Source of the DNA: Bradyrhizobium sp. STM 3809
GTDB lineage: Bacteria > Pseudomonadota > Alphaproteobacteria > Rhizobiales > Xanthobacteraceae
DNA: 35,447 nucleotides
Assembly: GCF_000239795.1 (NCBI RefSeq)
Contig: NZ_CAFJ01000791.1
Coordinates: 1 to 35,447, forward strand
Reading direction: 5' to 3'
This document shows, one piece after another, positions 8,877-16,156 of the stretch. The position numbers and the translations under genes are program-made. Every line of letters begins with the position of its first letter. Within the stretch, counting starts at the first letter, position 1. The notes below the pieces were generated by a model. The model made no database searches. It was not told the DNA's origin and saw only the letters and a program-made list of their open reading frames with translations.

Positions 8877-10389
8877 CGGCCGACTTCTCCATGCGCGGCT
8901 CCCAGCCGCCGCCGAGCGCCTGGTACAGGCTCACATACGCCTGAAGGCGTGCCAGTTGCGCCTGCCATAGCGCATCCTCGGCCTGGAACAGGGTCAATTG
9001 CGTGTTCAAGACGGTCACGATGTCGGCGGTTCCTGCGCGCAGCTGCTGCTCCGACAGTTCGAAGGCCCGGCGGGAGGCCGCGACCACCTGCCGCTGCAGT
9101 TGCAGCCGCAAGGTGGTCTGCTTGATCGAGAACAGCGCGTTGTTGACGTCGGTGAAAGACTGGATGACCGTCTTGCGGTAGGTCTGCAGCAGCTCGTCCT
9201 GGCGCGCCTTGGCGTTCTCGAAATTGCCCAGGATCCTGCCGCCGTCGAAGATCGGCTGGGTCAGGCTGCCCGCCAGGCTGAAGAACGCCGCATGCGGCTG
9301 AAACAGCGAGACCAGCGCTGCGCTCTGATAGCCGCCATTACCGGTCAGCTGGATGCTCGGGAAGAACTGCGCCCGCGCGCTGCCGACATTGGCGGTGGCC
9401 GAGGCCAGCTGCGCCTCCTGGCGGCGGATGTCCGGACGCTGCGTCAACAGTTCCGACGGGAGGCCGGGCGTGACCCGCGGCGTCTTGATCTGGTCGAGCG
9501 AGCCGCCGCTGATGCGGATGCCTTCCGGCGACCGGGAGACCAGCAGGGCGAGCGCGTTGACGTTCTGATCGAGGGTCTGGCGCAGCGGCGGCACCGCGGC
9601 TTTCTGGTTGGCGAGCACGCTCTCCTGCTGGGCGACCTCGAGGTCGTTGCCCGTGCCGGCTTTCTGGCGCTCGCGAATCGCCTCGAGCACGCGCGTGGCG
9701 CTGGCGATGTTGCGCTCGGCGGTACGGATGCGATCCTGCGCGGCGAGCACCTGGAAATACGCGTTGGCGACCGTGGTCAGGGTGGTCAGCTGGGTCACGT
9801 CGCGGTCGAAGCGGTTGGCGATGGCCGTCTCCTCCGCGGCCTGAAGCGCATCGCGATTCTGGCCGAAGAAGTCGAGCTGATAGCTGGCCGAGAGCGAGGC
9901 CTGATAGTTGACGACCTCGCGGCCGCCATTGGTCAGCCCGCTCGAACTCGAGCCGGACGAACGCGAATAGGTCTCCTGCCCGGTGGTCGACAGGCTCGGC
10001 AGCAGCGCAGCACCGGCCTGCCGCGCCAGCGCGTCGGCCTGCCGGAAGCGGGCCACGGCCGCGGCGATGTCGAGGTTGACGTTCTGCGCCTCTTCCATCA
10101 ACTGGGTCAGCTCGCGCGAGCCGAAGCCGCGCCACCAGTCCAGCAACGGCGGGGCAGCCATGTCCGCGCCGGACGCGGATTTGTAGCGCTTCGGCAGGTC
10201 GAGGGCTGGATCGGGGATATCCTGCGTCAGCAGGCAGCCCGCGGAGTTCGCCGCCAATCCGAGCGCGGCGATCCAGCGGACAAAATGCCGCAGCCGAGCC
10301 CGAGCGCGGTTGGCCCGCTTTCCGGCGACGGTCCGCGTGTGGACGGACGCGCGGCAAGGCTCGTCGACGGAAATCGGCACGATGGGCAC
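8866..10389 (-). CDS. NodT/OprM-family outer-membrane efflux lipoprotein
   Basis: The 507-residue protein has the two-repeat coiled-coil and beta-strand pattern of the TolC/OprM superfamily, with the NodT-type N-terminus (GCLL, DLPKRYK, WWRGFGSREL). It also shows the conserved segments SYQLDFFGQ, ELLTQRPDIRRQEAQL and QPIFDGGRI. The cysteine at position 52 after NSAG is a plausible lipidation site. The leader before it is unusually long and basic if the GTG start at 10389 is right, so the true start may lie further in, although I see no good alternative start codon with a ribosome-binding site. As first gene of the efflux operon it would form the outer-membrane exit duct for the MdtABC-like pump. 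In Pseudomonas muxABC-opmB the factor comes last, so the order here differs. Confidence 0.9.
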   Translation of the reverse strand: MPIVPISVDEPCRASVHTRTVAGKRANRARARLRHFVRWIAALGLAANSAGCLLTQDIPDPALDLPKRYKSASGADMAAPPLLDWWRGFGSRELTQLMEEAQNVNLDIAAAVARFRQADALARQAGAALLPSLSTTGQETYSRSSGSSSSGLTNGGREVVNYQASLSASYQLDFFGQNRDALQAAEETAIANRFDRDVTQLTTLTTVANAYFQVLAAQDRIRTAERNIASATRVLEAIRERQKAGTGNDLEVAQQESVLANQKAAVPPLRQTLDQNVNALALLVSRSPEGIRISGGSLDQIKTPRVTPGLPSELLTQRPDIRRQEAQLASATANVGSARAQFFPSIQLTGNGGYQSAALVSLFQPHAAFFSLAGSLTQPIFDGGRILGNFENAKARQDELLQTYRKTVIQSFTDVNNALFSIKQTTLRLQLQRQVVAASRRAFELSEQQLRAGTADIVTVLNTQLTLFQAEDALWQAQLARLQAYVSLYQALGGGWEPRMEKSADAL

Positions 10390-10686
10390 TGGCGTGATGC
10401 TTCCCTGTAGTCTTGGGACTCATTCTAGCTGTAGCCCCTGACGGCGGACAGCCCTGCAGCCGCCCTGTCCCCGGGGCACGCGATCCCCAGAATTGATCGA
10501 GAAATCGACGAATCTCCCGTAAATCAGCGGGTTTTCGGATGGCCGAGGCTTCGATCCGGCGGTCTGAGCCTTACCAAGATTTCATCTGTTACCGGTCATT
10601 TTGGGCTGGGTGTGACGCAGGGAGCGCGCTCTTGAAACCCTTTTTTGGGGGCTCCGTAACTTGCACGTGAACTTGAGGGGGCCTTC
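10390..10686. other. Divergent intergenic region between efflux and lipid operons
   Basis: These 297 bp separate two divergent operons and must hold both promoters. The side facing the lipid operon has a clear ECF-type promoter (separate entry). A short inverted repeat GGACAG/CTGTCC lies near 10447-10471. I see no convincing sigma-70 promoter for the efflux operon and no regulator gene nearby. No coding sequence was found in it. Confidence 0.6.
10633..10658 (+). promoter_or_regulatory. ECF-sigma-type promoter for the lipid operon
   Basis: TGAAAC at 10633-10638 is followed after exactly 16 bp by CGTA at 10655-10658. This is the general form of ECF-sigma promoters (AAC-containing -35, CGTA/CGTC -10). 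Transcription would start near 10665, leaving a leader of about 20 nt before the ATG at 10687. The leader contains the ribosome-binding site GAGGGGG at 10675-10681, 5 nt from the start. The match is seen directly; use by an RpoE/ChrR-like or EcfG-like sigma is inferred. Confidence 0.6.
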
Positions 10687-12000
10687 ATGCGAGTTGCGGT
10701 GGTTGGAACGGGTATCGCGGGGAATGCCGCGGCCTGGTCCTTGGCGAAGCGTTATCCGATCACCGTGTATGAGCGAGATCTCCGACCCGGCGGCCACAGC
10801 CACACTGTGACGATCGACTATGCCGGCACCCCCGTCTCGGTCGACATCGGCTTCATCGTTTACAATGAGCTGAACTATCCGGAATTGACGGCGCTGTTCG
10901 ACCACCTCGGCGTCGAAACGGTCGACAGCAGCATGAGCTTCGCCGTGACGGCGGATGCCGGCCGCTTCGAATGGAAGGGCGGCGGCAACACCTGGCTCGA
11001 TACCGCCAAGGGGCTGTTCGCACAGCCGAGCAACCTGCTGTCGACGTCGTATCTCTGGATGCTGAGGGACATTCTCACCTTCAACGAGCAGAGCACCGCG
11101 GACTTCAAGGCCGGCCGCCTGGAGGGCCTCACGCTCGGCGACTATTTCCGCCGCAACCATTTCGCGCCGCGCCTGCTGACCGACTACCTGGCCCCGATGG
11201 GCGCCGCGATCTGGTCGGCGCCGGCGTCCGAGATGCTGGAATTTCCGGCCGAGAATTTCGTGGCGTTCTTCAGCAATCACCGGTTGTTGCAATACGACCG
11301 CCCGGTCTGGCGGACCGTCAAGGGCGGCAGCCACCGATATGTCGAGAAGCTGACGGCGAGCTTCCGCAACCACGTCCGGCTCGGCAGCGCCGTCACCCAG
11401 ATCCAACGCTCGCCGCATGGTGTCGTCATCCAGGACCGCAGCGGCCGCCGCGACACCTACGATCACGTCGTCATCGCCGCGCACAGCGACCAGGCGCTTG
11501 CCATGCTCTCCGACGCGGACGAGCACGAGCGCAGTATCCTCGGCGCGATCAAATACTCGCCCAACACGATCTACCTGCACCGCGATGCCAGGTTGATGCC
11601 GAAGCGGCGCCGCGCCTGGGCGTCCTGGAATTTCCTGCGCTGGCAGCGCGAGGGCGTCCCGATGAACGACGTGGCCGTGACCTACTGGATGAACAATCTG
11701 CAGGGCATCGACCACGACAAGCCGTTGTTCGTCAGCCTCAACCCCCCTTTCGCCCCGGATCCGGAACTGACGTTCGGCAAATATGTCTGTGAGCACCCGC
11801 AATACACCGCTGCCGCCTTTGCGGCGCAGAAGCGCTTGGCAACGATTCAGGGGCAGCGCCACACCTGGTTCTGCGGGGCCTGGACCGGCTATGGTTTCCA
11901 CGAGGACGGGCTGCGCTCGGGCCTCGCTGTGGCGGAGGCACTCGGCGCGTCCGTCCCATGGCGCGGGCTTGCCGCCGAGCTCGCCGAGGCTGCGGAATAG
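10687..12000 (+). CDS. FAD-dependent oxidoreductase (amine-oxidase fold) of a fatty-acid-modification operon
   Basis: The 437-residue protein begins with a dinucleotide-binding motif, VAVVGTGIAGNAAAW, followed by the acidic end of strand 2 (VYERD) and the PGGHS loop typical of flavin amine-oxidase and carotenoid-desaturase-like enzymes. A C-terminal FAD-contact segment, FCGAWTGYGFHEDGLRSG, is also present. Close relatives (COG2907 type) sit beside DUF1365 and Cfa genes in many alphaproteobacteria. In Rhodobacter sphaeroides such genes belong to the singlet-oxygen response and have been tied to modification of membrane acyl chains. That supports a role as desaturase or oxidase acting on phospholipid tails; the exact reaction is not visible. 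It heads the operon 7 bp before the DUF1365 gene. Confidence 0.85.
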   Translation: MRVAVVGTGIAGNAAAWSLAKRYPITVYERDLRPGGHSHTVTIDYAGTPVSVDIGFIVYNELNYPELTALFDHLGVETVDSSMSFAVTADAGRFEWKGGGNTWLDTAKGLFAQPSNLLSTSYLWMLRDILTFNEQSTADFKAGRLEGLTLGDYFRRNHFAPRLLTDYLAPMGAAIWSAPASEMLEFPAENFVAFFSNHRLLQYDRPVWRTVKGGSHRYVEKLTASFRNHVRLGSAVTQIQRSPHGVVIQDRSGRRDTYDHVVIAAHSDQALAMLSDADEHERSILGAIKYSPNTIYLHRDARLMPKRRRAWASWNFLRWQREGVPMNDVAVTYWMNNLQGIDHDKPLFVSLNPPFAPDPELTFGKYVCEHPQYTAAAFAAQKRLATIQGQRHTWFCGAWTGYGFHEDGLRSGLAVAEALGASVPWRGLAAELAEAAE

Positions 12001-12007
12001 ATTCGAG

Positions 12008-12844
12008 ATGGACACGGACCAACCGGGACCTCACGAGGCGGCTGCCGCGCTGTATGTCGGCGAGGTCATGCATGCCCGGATGCGGCCGACCACGCATCGC
12101 TTCCAGTATCGTGTCATGAGCCTGCTGATCGATCTCGGTCGGCTCGAGGAGGCGGACCGGCAGAGCGCGCTGTTCGGGGTCAACCGCCGCGCCCTCTACA
12201 GCTTTCACGAGCGCGATCATGGCAGGCGCGACGGCTCATCGCTGCTGGACTACGCAAAGGCCTGCGCGTCGGAGCACGGCGTCGATTTGAGCGGGGGACG
12301 CGTTCTCCTGCTGTGCTATCCGCGGCTGCTCGGCTACGTCTTCAATCCGCTCTCGGTGTATTTCTGCTATCGCGGCGACGGCAACTTGGCGCTGATGATT
12401 TACGAGGTCCGCAACACCTTCTGCGAGATCAATCCCTATGTGATCCCGGTGCGACCGGGCGAGCTCACCGAGGCCGGGCTGCGCCAGACGCAGGACAAGA
12501 CATTCTACGTCTCGCCCTTCATCGACATGGCGATGCGCTACCATTTCCGTGTCGCGCCGCCCGACGACAGCGTGAAGTTGCGGATTTTGGAGACCGGCGC
12601 CGAAGGGCCGCTGCTCGCCGCGACCTTCGTCGGCCGCCGCCGCGGCCTGACCTCGCGCACCCTGCTCGCGGCCTTCGGCTCTCTGCCGCTCGTCACCCTC
12701 AAGATCTTCGGCGCCATCCACTGGGAGGCGCTGCGGCTCTGGATCAAGGGCGTTCGGCTAGTGCCGCGCGGCGACGCGTCCGCCTCCGGGACCGATACCG
12801 GCTTGGCGAGAAACGACAGCCACGCTTATATATCGCAACGCTGA
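12008..12844 (+). CDS. DUF1365 family protein
   Basis: From the ATG at 12008 the product is 278 residues. The frame is open further upstream but that part overlaps the oxidoreductase gene. Family hallmarks are the N-terminal LYVGEVMHARMRPTTHRF followed by YRVMSLLIDL, the central GYVFNPLSVYFCYR, and a C-terminal HWEALRLWIKG segment. DUF1365 proteins have no firmly established biochemical function. Their constant pairing with a flavin oxidoreductase and a Cfa-type methyltransferase implies a part in acyl-chain modification of membrane lipids. Spacing of 7 bp to the upstream gene shows it is in the operon. The 3' end runs through a small palindrome, GACCGT-AA-ACGGTC (12843-12856), at the stop codon. 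Confidence 0.85.
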   Translation: MDTDQPGPHEAAAALYVGEVMHARMRPTTHRFQYRVMSLLIDLGRLEEADRQSALFGVNRRALYSFHERDHGRRDGSSLLDYAKACASEHGVDLSGGRVLLLCYPRLLGYVFNPLSVYFCYRGDGNLALMIYEVRNTFCEINPYVIPVRPGELTEAGLRQTQDKTFYVSPFIDMAMRYHFRVAPPDDSVKLRILETGAEGPLLAATFVGRRRGLTSRTLLAAFGSLPLVTLKIFGAIHWEALRLWIKGVRLVPRGDASASGTDTGLARNDSHAYISQR

Positions 12845-12949
12845 CCGTAAACGGTCGGCACGCTCTGCTCCAGCCACACGCCCCGAAGGCGCCTCGACGG
12901 CAGCCGCACGGGAGGAGGGCGCAGAGCCGTTTGCGTAAATGGACCTGCC

Positions 12950-14182
12950 ATGCCGGACGTCATCCCCGTCACTCCTGACACCATCGACAAGGTGCTCGCC
13001 GACCTGCCCCGCCTGCCCCGGCTCGCCTTGGGGTTCGGCTCACGGCTGCGAAAGGGCACGCTCGACGTGACGCTGCCCGACGGCCGCATCGTCCGGCTCG
13101 GCGGCGTCGAGCCGGGACCGGCGGCGGCGATGATCCTGGCCAATTACGGCTTCGCCGCGGGCATCATCAACGGCGGCGATATCGGCATCGCGGAAGCCTA
13201 TCTGAACGGCGACTGGGATACCCCCGACCTGACGCAGTTTCTCTATCTGTTCTGCGTCAACCAGCATCTGTTGCAGTCGATGCTGGAGGACAAGCCGCTG
13301 ATCCGGTTTGCCCAGCTGGTGCGGCACTGGTTCAACCGCAACACCAAGCGCCAGGCGAAGCGCAACATCTACGCCCATTACGACATCGGCAACGCGTTCT
13401 ATTCGGCCTGGCTCGACCCCAGCATGACCTATTCCTCGGCCCTGTTCGAGGAGCACACGACGGATCTCACGGCCGCGCAGACCAACAAGTACAAGCGGCT
13501 GGCCGAGGCGATCGATCTGAAGCCGGGACAGAAGCTCCTGGAGATCGGCTGCGGCTGGGGCGGCTTCGCGGAGTATGCCGCCAAGACGTTCAACGCCAAG
13601 GTGGTCGGGCTGACCATCAGCGAACAGCAGCGCGATTTCGCGCAGCGCCGCATCCACGAGGCCGGGCTCGCCGAGAAGGTCGAGATCCGGCTCCAGGACT
13701 ACCGCGACGAGCGCGATCGCTATGACCGTATCGCCTCGATCGAGATGATCGAGGCCGTCGGCGAGCAGTTCTGGCCGAAATATTTTTCGCAGCTGCGAGA
13801 CCGGCTGTTGCCCGGCGGGCTCGCCGGTGTCCAGGCGATTACCATCCAGGACAGCCTGTTTCACCACTATCGGCGCGAGGTCGACTTCATCCAGCGCTAT
13901 GTCTTCCCCGGCGGCATGCTGCCGACGCCGCAGATCCTGAAGTCGCTGGGCGAACGGTTTGGCATCCCCGTCATTCGCGAGCGCATCTTTGGGGAAGATT
14001 ATGCCAAGACGCTGGCGATCTGGCGCAACAATTTTCGCGCGGCCTGGCCGGATCTGACGCCGGCGGGATTCGATGAGCGCTTCCGCCGGCTGTGGGAGTA
14101 CTATCTCTCCTACTGCGAAGCAGGTTTCCTCTCGGGGAACATCGACGTTCGGCAGGTGGTGTTTGCCAAATCGGGGGCATGA
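12950..14182 (+). CDS. cfa: Cyclopropane-fatty-acyl-phospholipid synthase family methyltransferase
   Basis: This 410-residue enzyme has an N-terminal lipid-binding region followed by a class I methyltransferase domain. Visible motifs are AHYDIGNAFYSAWLD and MTYSSALF, the S-adenosylmethionine loop LEIGCGWGG (residues 197-205), SIEMIEAVGEQFWPKYF, and DFIQRYVFPGGMLPT. They are the conserved blocks of Cfa enzymes, which add a methylene from S-adenosylmethionine across a cis double bond of membrane phospholipids. Cfa relatives such as UfaM instead make a methyl-branched alkene on the way to furan fatty acids. The flavin oxidoreductase and DUF1365 neighbours make that alternative real, and the sequence alone does not decide. 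The gene follows DUF1365 by 105 bp. Confidence 0.9.
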   Translation: MPDVIPVTPDTIDKVLADLPRLPRLALGFGSRLRKGTLDVTLPDGRIVRLGGVEPGPAAAMILANYGFAAGIINGGDIGIAEAYLNGDWDTPDLTQFLYLFCVNQHLLQSMLEDKPLIRFAQLVRHWFNRNTKRQAKRNIYAHYDIGNAFYSAWLDPSMTYSSALFEEHTTDLTAAQTNKYKRLAEAIDLKPGQKLLEIGCGWGGFAEYAAKTFNAKVVGLTISEQQRDFAQRRIHEAGLAEKVEIRLQDYRDERDRYDRIASIEMIEAVGEQFWPKYFSQLRDRLLPGGLAGVQAITIQDSLFHHYRREVDFIQRYVFPGGMLPTPQILKSLGERFGIPVIRERIFGEDYAKTLAIWRNNFRAAWPDLTPAGFDERFRRLWEYYLSYCEAGFLSGNIDVRQVVFAKSGA

Positions 14183-14265
14183 TGCCAGCGGCTTACGCAG
14201 CACTGGAGACTGGGCTAGGGTCTTCCTAGATTTGGTCTCAGGAATCTGCCCAAGGTATTTGCAAT

Positions 14266-15300
14266 ATGACCATTAGAAACGACGTCGTCGCGGCGATCGG
14301 CAACACGCCCCTGATCAAGCTCGTGCGCGCCTCGGAGGCGACGGGATGCACCATTCTCGGCAAGGCCGAGTTCATGAACCCCGGCCAGTCGGTCAAGGAC
14401 CGCGCCGGCAAATGGATGATCCTGGAGGCCGAGAAGCGCGGTGACCTCAAGCCCGGCGGGCTTGTCGTCGAGTCGACCGCCGGCAACACCGGCATCGGCC
14501 TTGCCGTTGTCGCTGCCGCACGCGGCTATCGCACCTTGATCGTGATCCCGGAAACGCAGAGCCAGGAAAAGAAGGAGATGCTGCGGCTCTGCGGCGCAGA
14601 CCTCGTCGAGGTCCCGGCCCTGCCCTTCAACAATCCCAACAACTATGCCCATGTCGGCCGCCGGCTCGCCGACGAGCTGCGCAAGACCGAGCCCAATGGC
14701 GTCCTGTTTGCCGACCAGTGGAACAATCTCGACAACGCCAAGGCGCATTACGAATCGACCGGCCCCGAAATCTGGGAGCAGACCGGCGGCAAGGTCGACG
14801 GCTTCATCTGCGCAGTGGGCACCGGCGGCACGCTGGCCGGCACCAGCCGCTTTCTGAAGGAGAAGAACGCCGGCATCACCACCGCCTGCGCCGACCCGCA
14901 CGGCTTTGCGATGTACAGCTGGTTCAAGAACGGCGAGGTCAAATCGACGCCGGGCGATTCCATCACCGAAGGCATCGGCATCGGCCGCGTGACCCCGGTG
15001 ATCGAGACCGCCAAGGTGGACACGGCGTTCCTGGTGTCGGACGAGGACGCCGTCAACACCATCTACGACCTGCTGCAGCACGAGGGCCTGTGCCTGGGCG
15101 GGTCGAGCGGCATCAACATCGCCGGCGCGGTGCAGTTGGCGAAACACCTCGGTCCCGGCCACACCATCGTGACCATCCTCTGCGACTCCGGCAACCGCTA
15201 TCAGTCGAAGCTGTACAATCCGGAGTTCATGCGCGCGAAGAACCTGCCGGTGCCGGAATGGCTGGAGCGGCGCAGCGGCATCAAGCCGCCATTTGTGTGA
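14266..15300 (+). CDS. cysK: Cysteine synthase A (O-acetylserine sulfhydrylase)
   Basis: The 344-residue protein is a fold-type II PLP enzyme. The Schiff-base lysine is K44 in NPGQSVKDRAG, the substrate loop is ESTAGNTGIG (canonical CysK has TSGNTG, so one residue differs), and the phosphate-binding loop is GTGGTLAGT. Conserved GSSGIN and LCDSGNRYQSK follow. It would make cysteine from O-acetylserine and sulfide in the cytoplasm. A cystathionine beta-synthase-like or specialised sulfhydrylase activity cannot be ruled out, because the loop differs from the usual. It starts 83 bp after cfa with an AAGG ribosome-binding site, so it may have its own promoter. Confidence 0.88.
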   Translation: MTIRNDVVAAIGNTPLIKLVRASEATGCTILGKAEFMNPGQSVKDRAGKWMILEAEKRGDLKPGGLVVESTAGNTGIGLAVVAAARGYRTLIVIPETQSQEKKEMLRLCGADLVEVPALPFNNPNNYAHVGRRLADELRKTEPNGVLFADQWNNLDNAKAHYESTGPEIWEQTGGKVDGFICAVGTGGTLAGTSRFLKEKNAGITTACADPHGFAMYSWFKNGEVKSTPGDSITEGIGIGRVTPVIETAKVDTAFLVSDEDAVNTIYDLLQHEGLCLGGSSGINIAGAVQLAKHLGPGHTIVTILCDSGNRYQSKLYNPEFMRAKNLPVPEWLERRSGIKPPFV

Positions 15301-15308
15301 GTAGCAGC

Positions 15309-15362
15309 GAGTAGCGAGGGACTGCCCCTCACGTCGAGGTTTTCCAAACCTATTCGCTACTC
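15309..15362. repeat. Small inverted repeat between cysK and aapP
   Basis: Perfect 9-nt arms GAGTAGCGA (15309-15317) and TCGCTACTC (15354-15362) enclose 36 nt in the convergent gap. They continue into further copies of related words (GTAGC, CCATTCGCCATTCGC). The wording resembles short interspersed repeats I associate with Bradyrhizobium genomes. It may also act as a bidirectional transcription end, but has no clear T-run. Confidence 0.5.
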
Positions 15363-15382
15363 CCCATTCGCCATTCGCCCGC

Positions 15383-16132
15383 TCAATGCCGCAGGATCTG
15401 GCTGAGGAACAGCTTGCTGCGCGCATGTTGCGGGTTGGCGAAGAATTCCTGCGGCGTGTTCGATTCGATGATCTGGCCGGCGTCCATGAAGACGACGCGG
15501 TTGGCGACCTCGCGGGCAAAGCCCATCTCGTGGGTCACCACCAGCATGGTCATGCCCTCCTTGGCGAGATCGACCATGGTGTCGAGCACCTCCTTGACCA
15601 TCTCGGGATCGAGCGCCGAGGTCGGCTCGTCGAACAGCATGACCTTCGGGTTCATCGTCAGCGCGCGGGCGATCGCCACGCGCTGCTGCTGACCGCCCGA
15701 CATCTGCCCCGGATATTTGTGGGCCTGATGCGGGATCTTGACCCGCTCCAGGAACTTCATCGCGGTCGCCTCGGCTTCCTTCTGGGGAATGTTGCGCACC
15801 CAGATCGGCGCCAGCGTGCAGTTCTCCAGCACGGTGAGATGCGGGAACAGGTTGAAGCTCTGGAACACCATGCCGACCTCGCGGCGCACCTCGTCGACGC
15901 GCTTGAGGTTCGGACCGAGATCGATGCCGTCGACGTTGATCTCGCCCTCCTGGAACTCCTCCAGCGCGTTGATGCAGCGGATCAGGGTCGACTTGCCGGA
16001 GCCCGAGGGTCCGCAGATGACGATGCGCTCGCCCTTTCCGACGGACAGGTTGACGTCACGCAGCACGTGGAATTCGCCGTACCATTTGTTGAGCGCGGAG
16101 ATGCTGACGATGGAAGCCGGATTTGCAGCCAT
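15383..16132 (-). CDS. aapP: General L-amino acid ABC transporter ATP-binding protein AapP
   Basis: This 249-residue ABC ATPase of the polar-amino-acid (PAAT) class has Walker [10 protein letters not shown] (41-49), Q-loop [14 protein letters not shown], signature MSGGQQQR, Walker [13 protein letters not shown] and the switch histidine in VTHEMGFA. It would power uptake through AapQ and AapM at the cytoplasmic face. The gene is last of aapJ-aapQ-aapM-aapP, 24 bp after aapM, and converges on cysK. Rhizobium AapP is the closest well-studied relative and serves a broad-range amino acid permease. Confidence 0.93.
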   Translation of the reverse strand: MAANPASIVSISALNKWYGEFHVLRDVNLSVGKGERIVICGPSGSGKSTLIRCINALEEFQEGEINVDGIDLGPNLKRVDEVRREVGMVFQSFNLFPHLTVLENCTLAPIWVRNIPQKEAEATAMKFLERVKIPHQAHKYPGQMSGGQQQRVAIARALTMNPKVMLFDEPTSALDPEMVKEVLDTMVDLAKEGMTMLVVTHEMGFAREVANRVVFMDAGQIIESNTPQEFFANPQHARSKLFLSQILRH

Positions 16133-16156
16133 GGATCGGTACTCGATGATCTCTGT

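Noticed and set aside
10582..12015. A 477-codon minus-strand frame opposite the FAD oxidoreductase
   Set aside because: The plus strand shows an intact dinucleotide-binding protein with promoter and ribosome-binding site; the antisense product has no family features.
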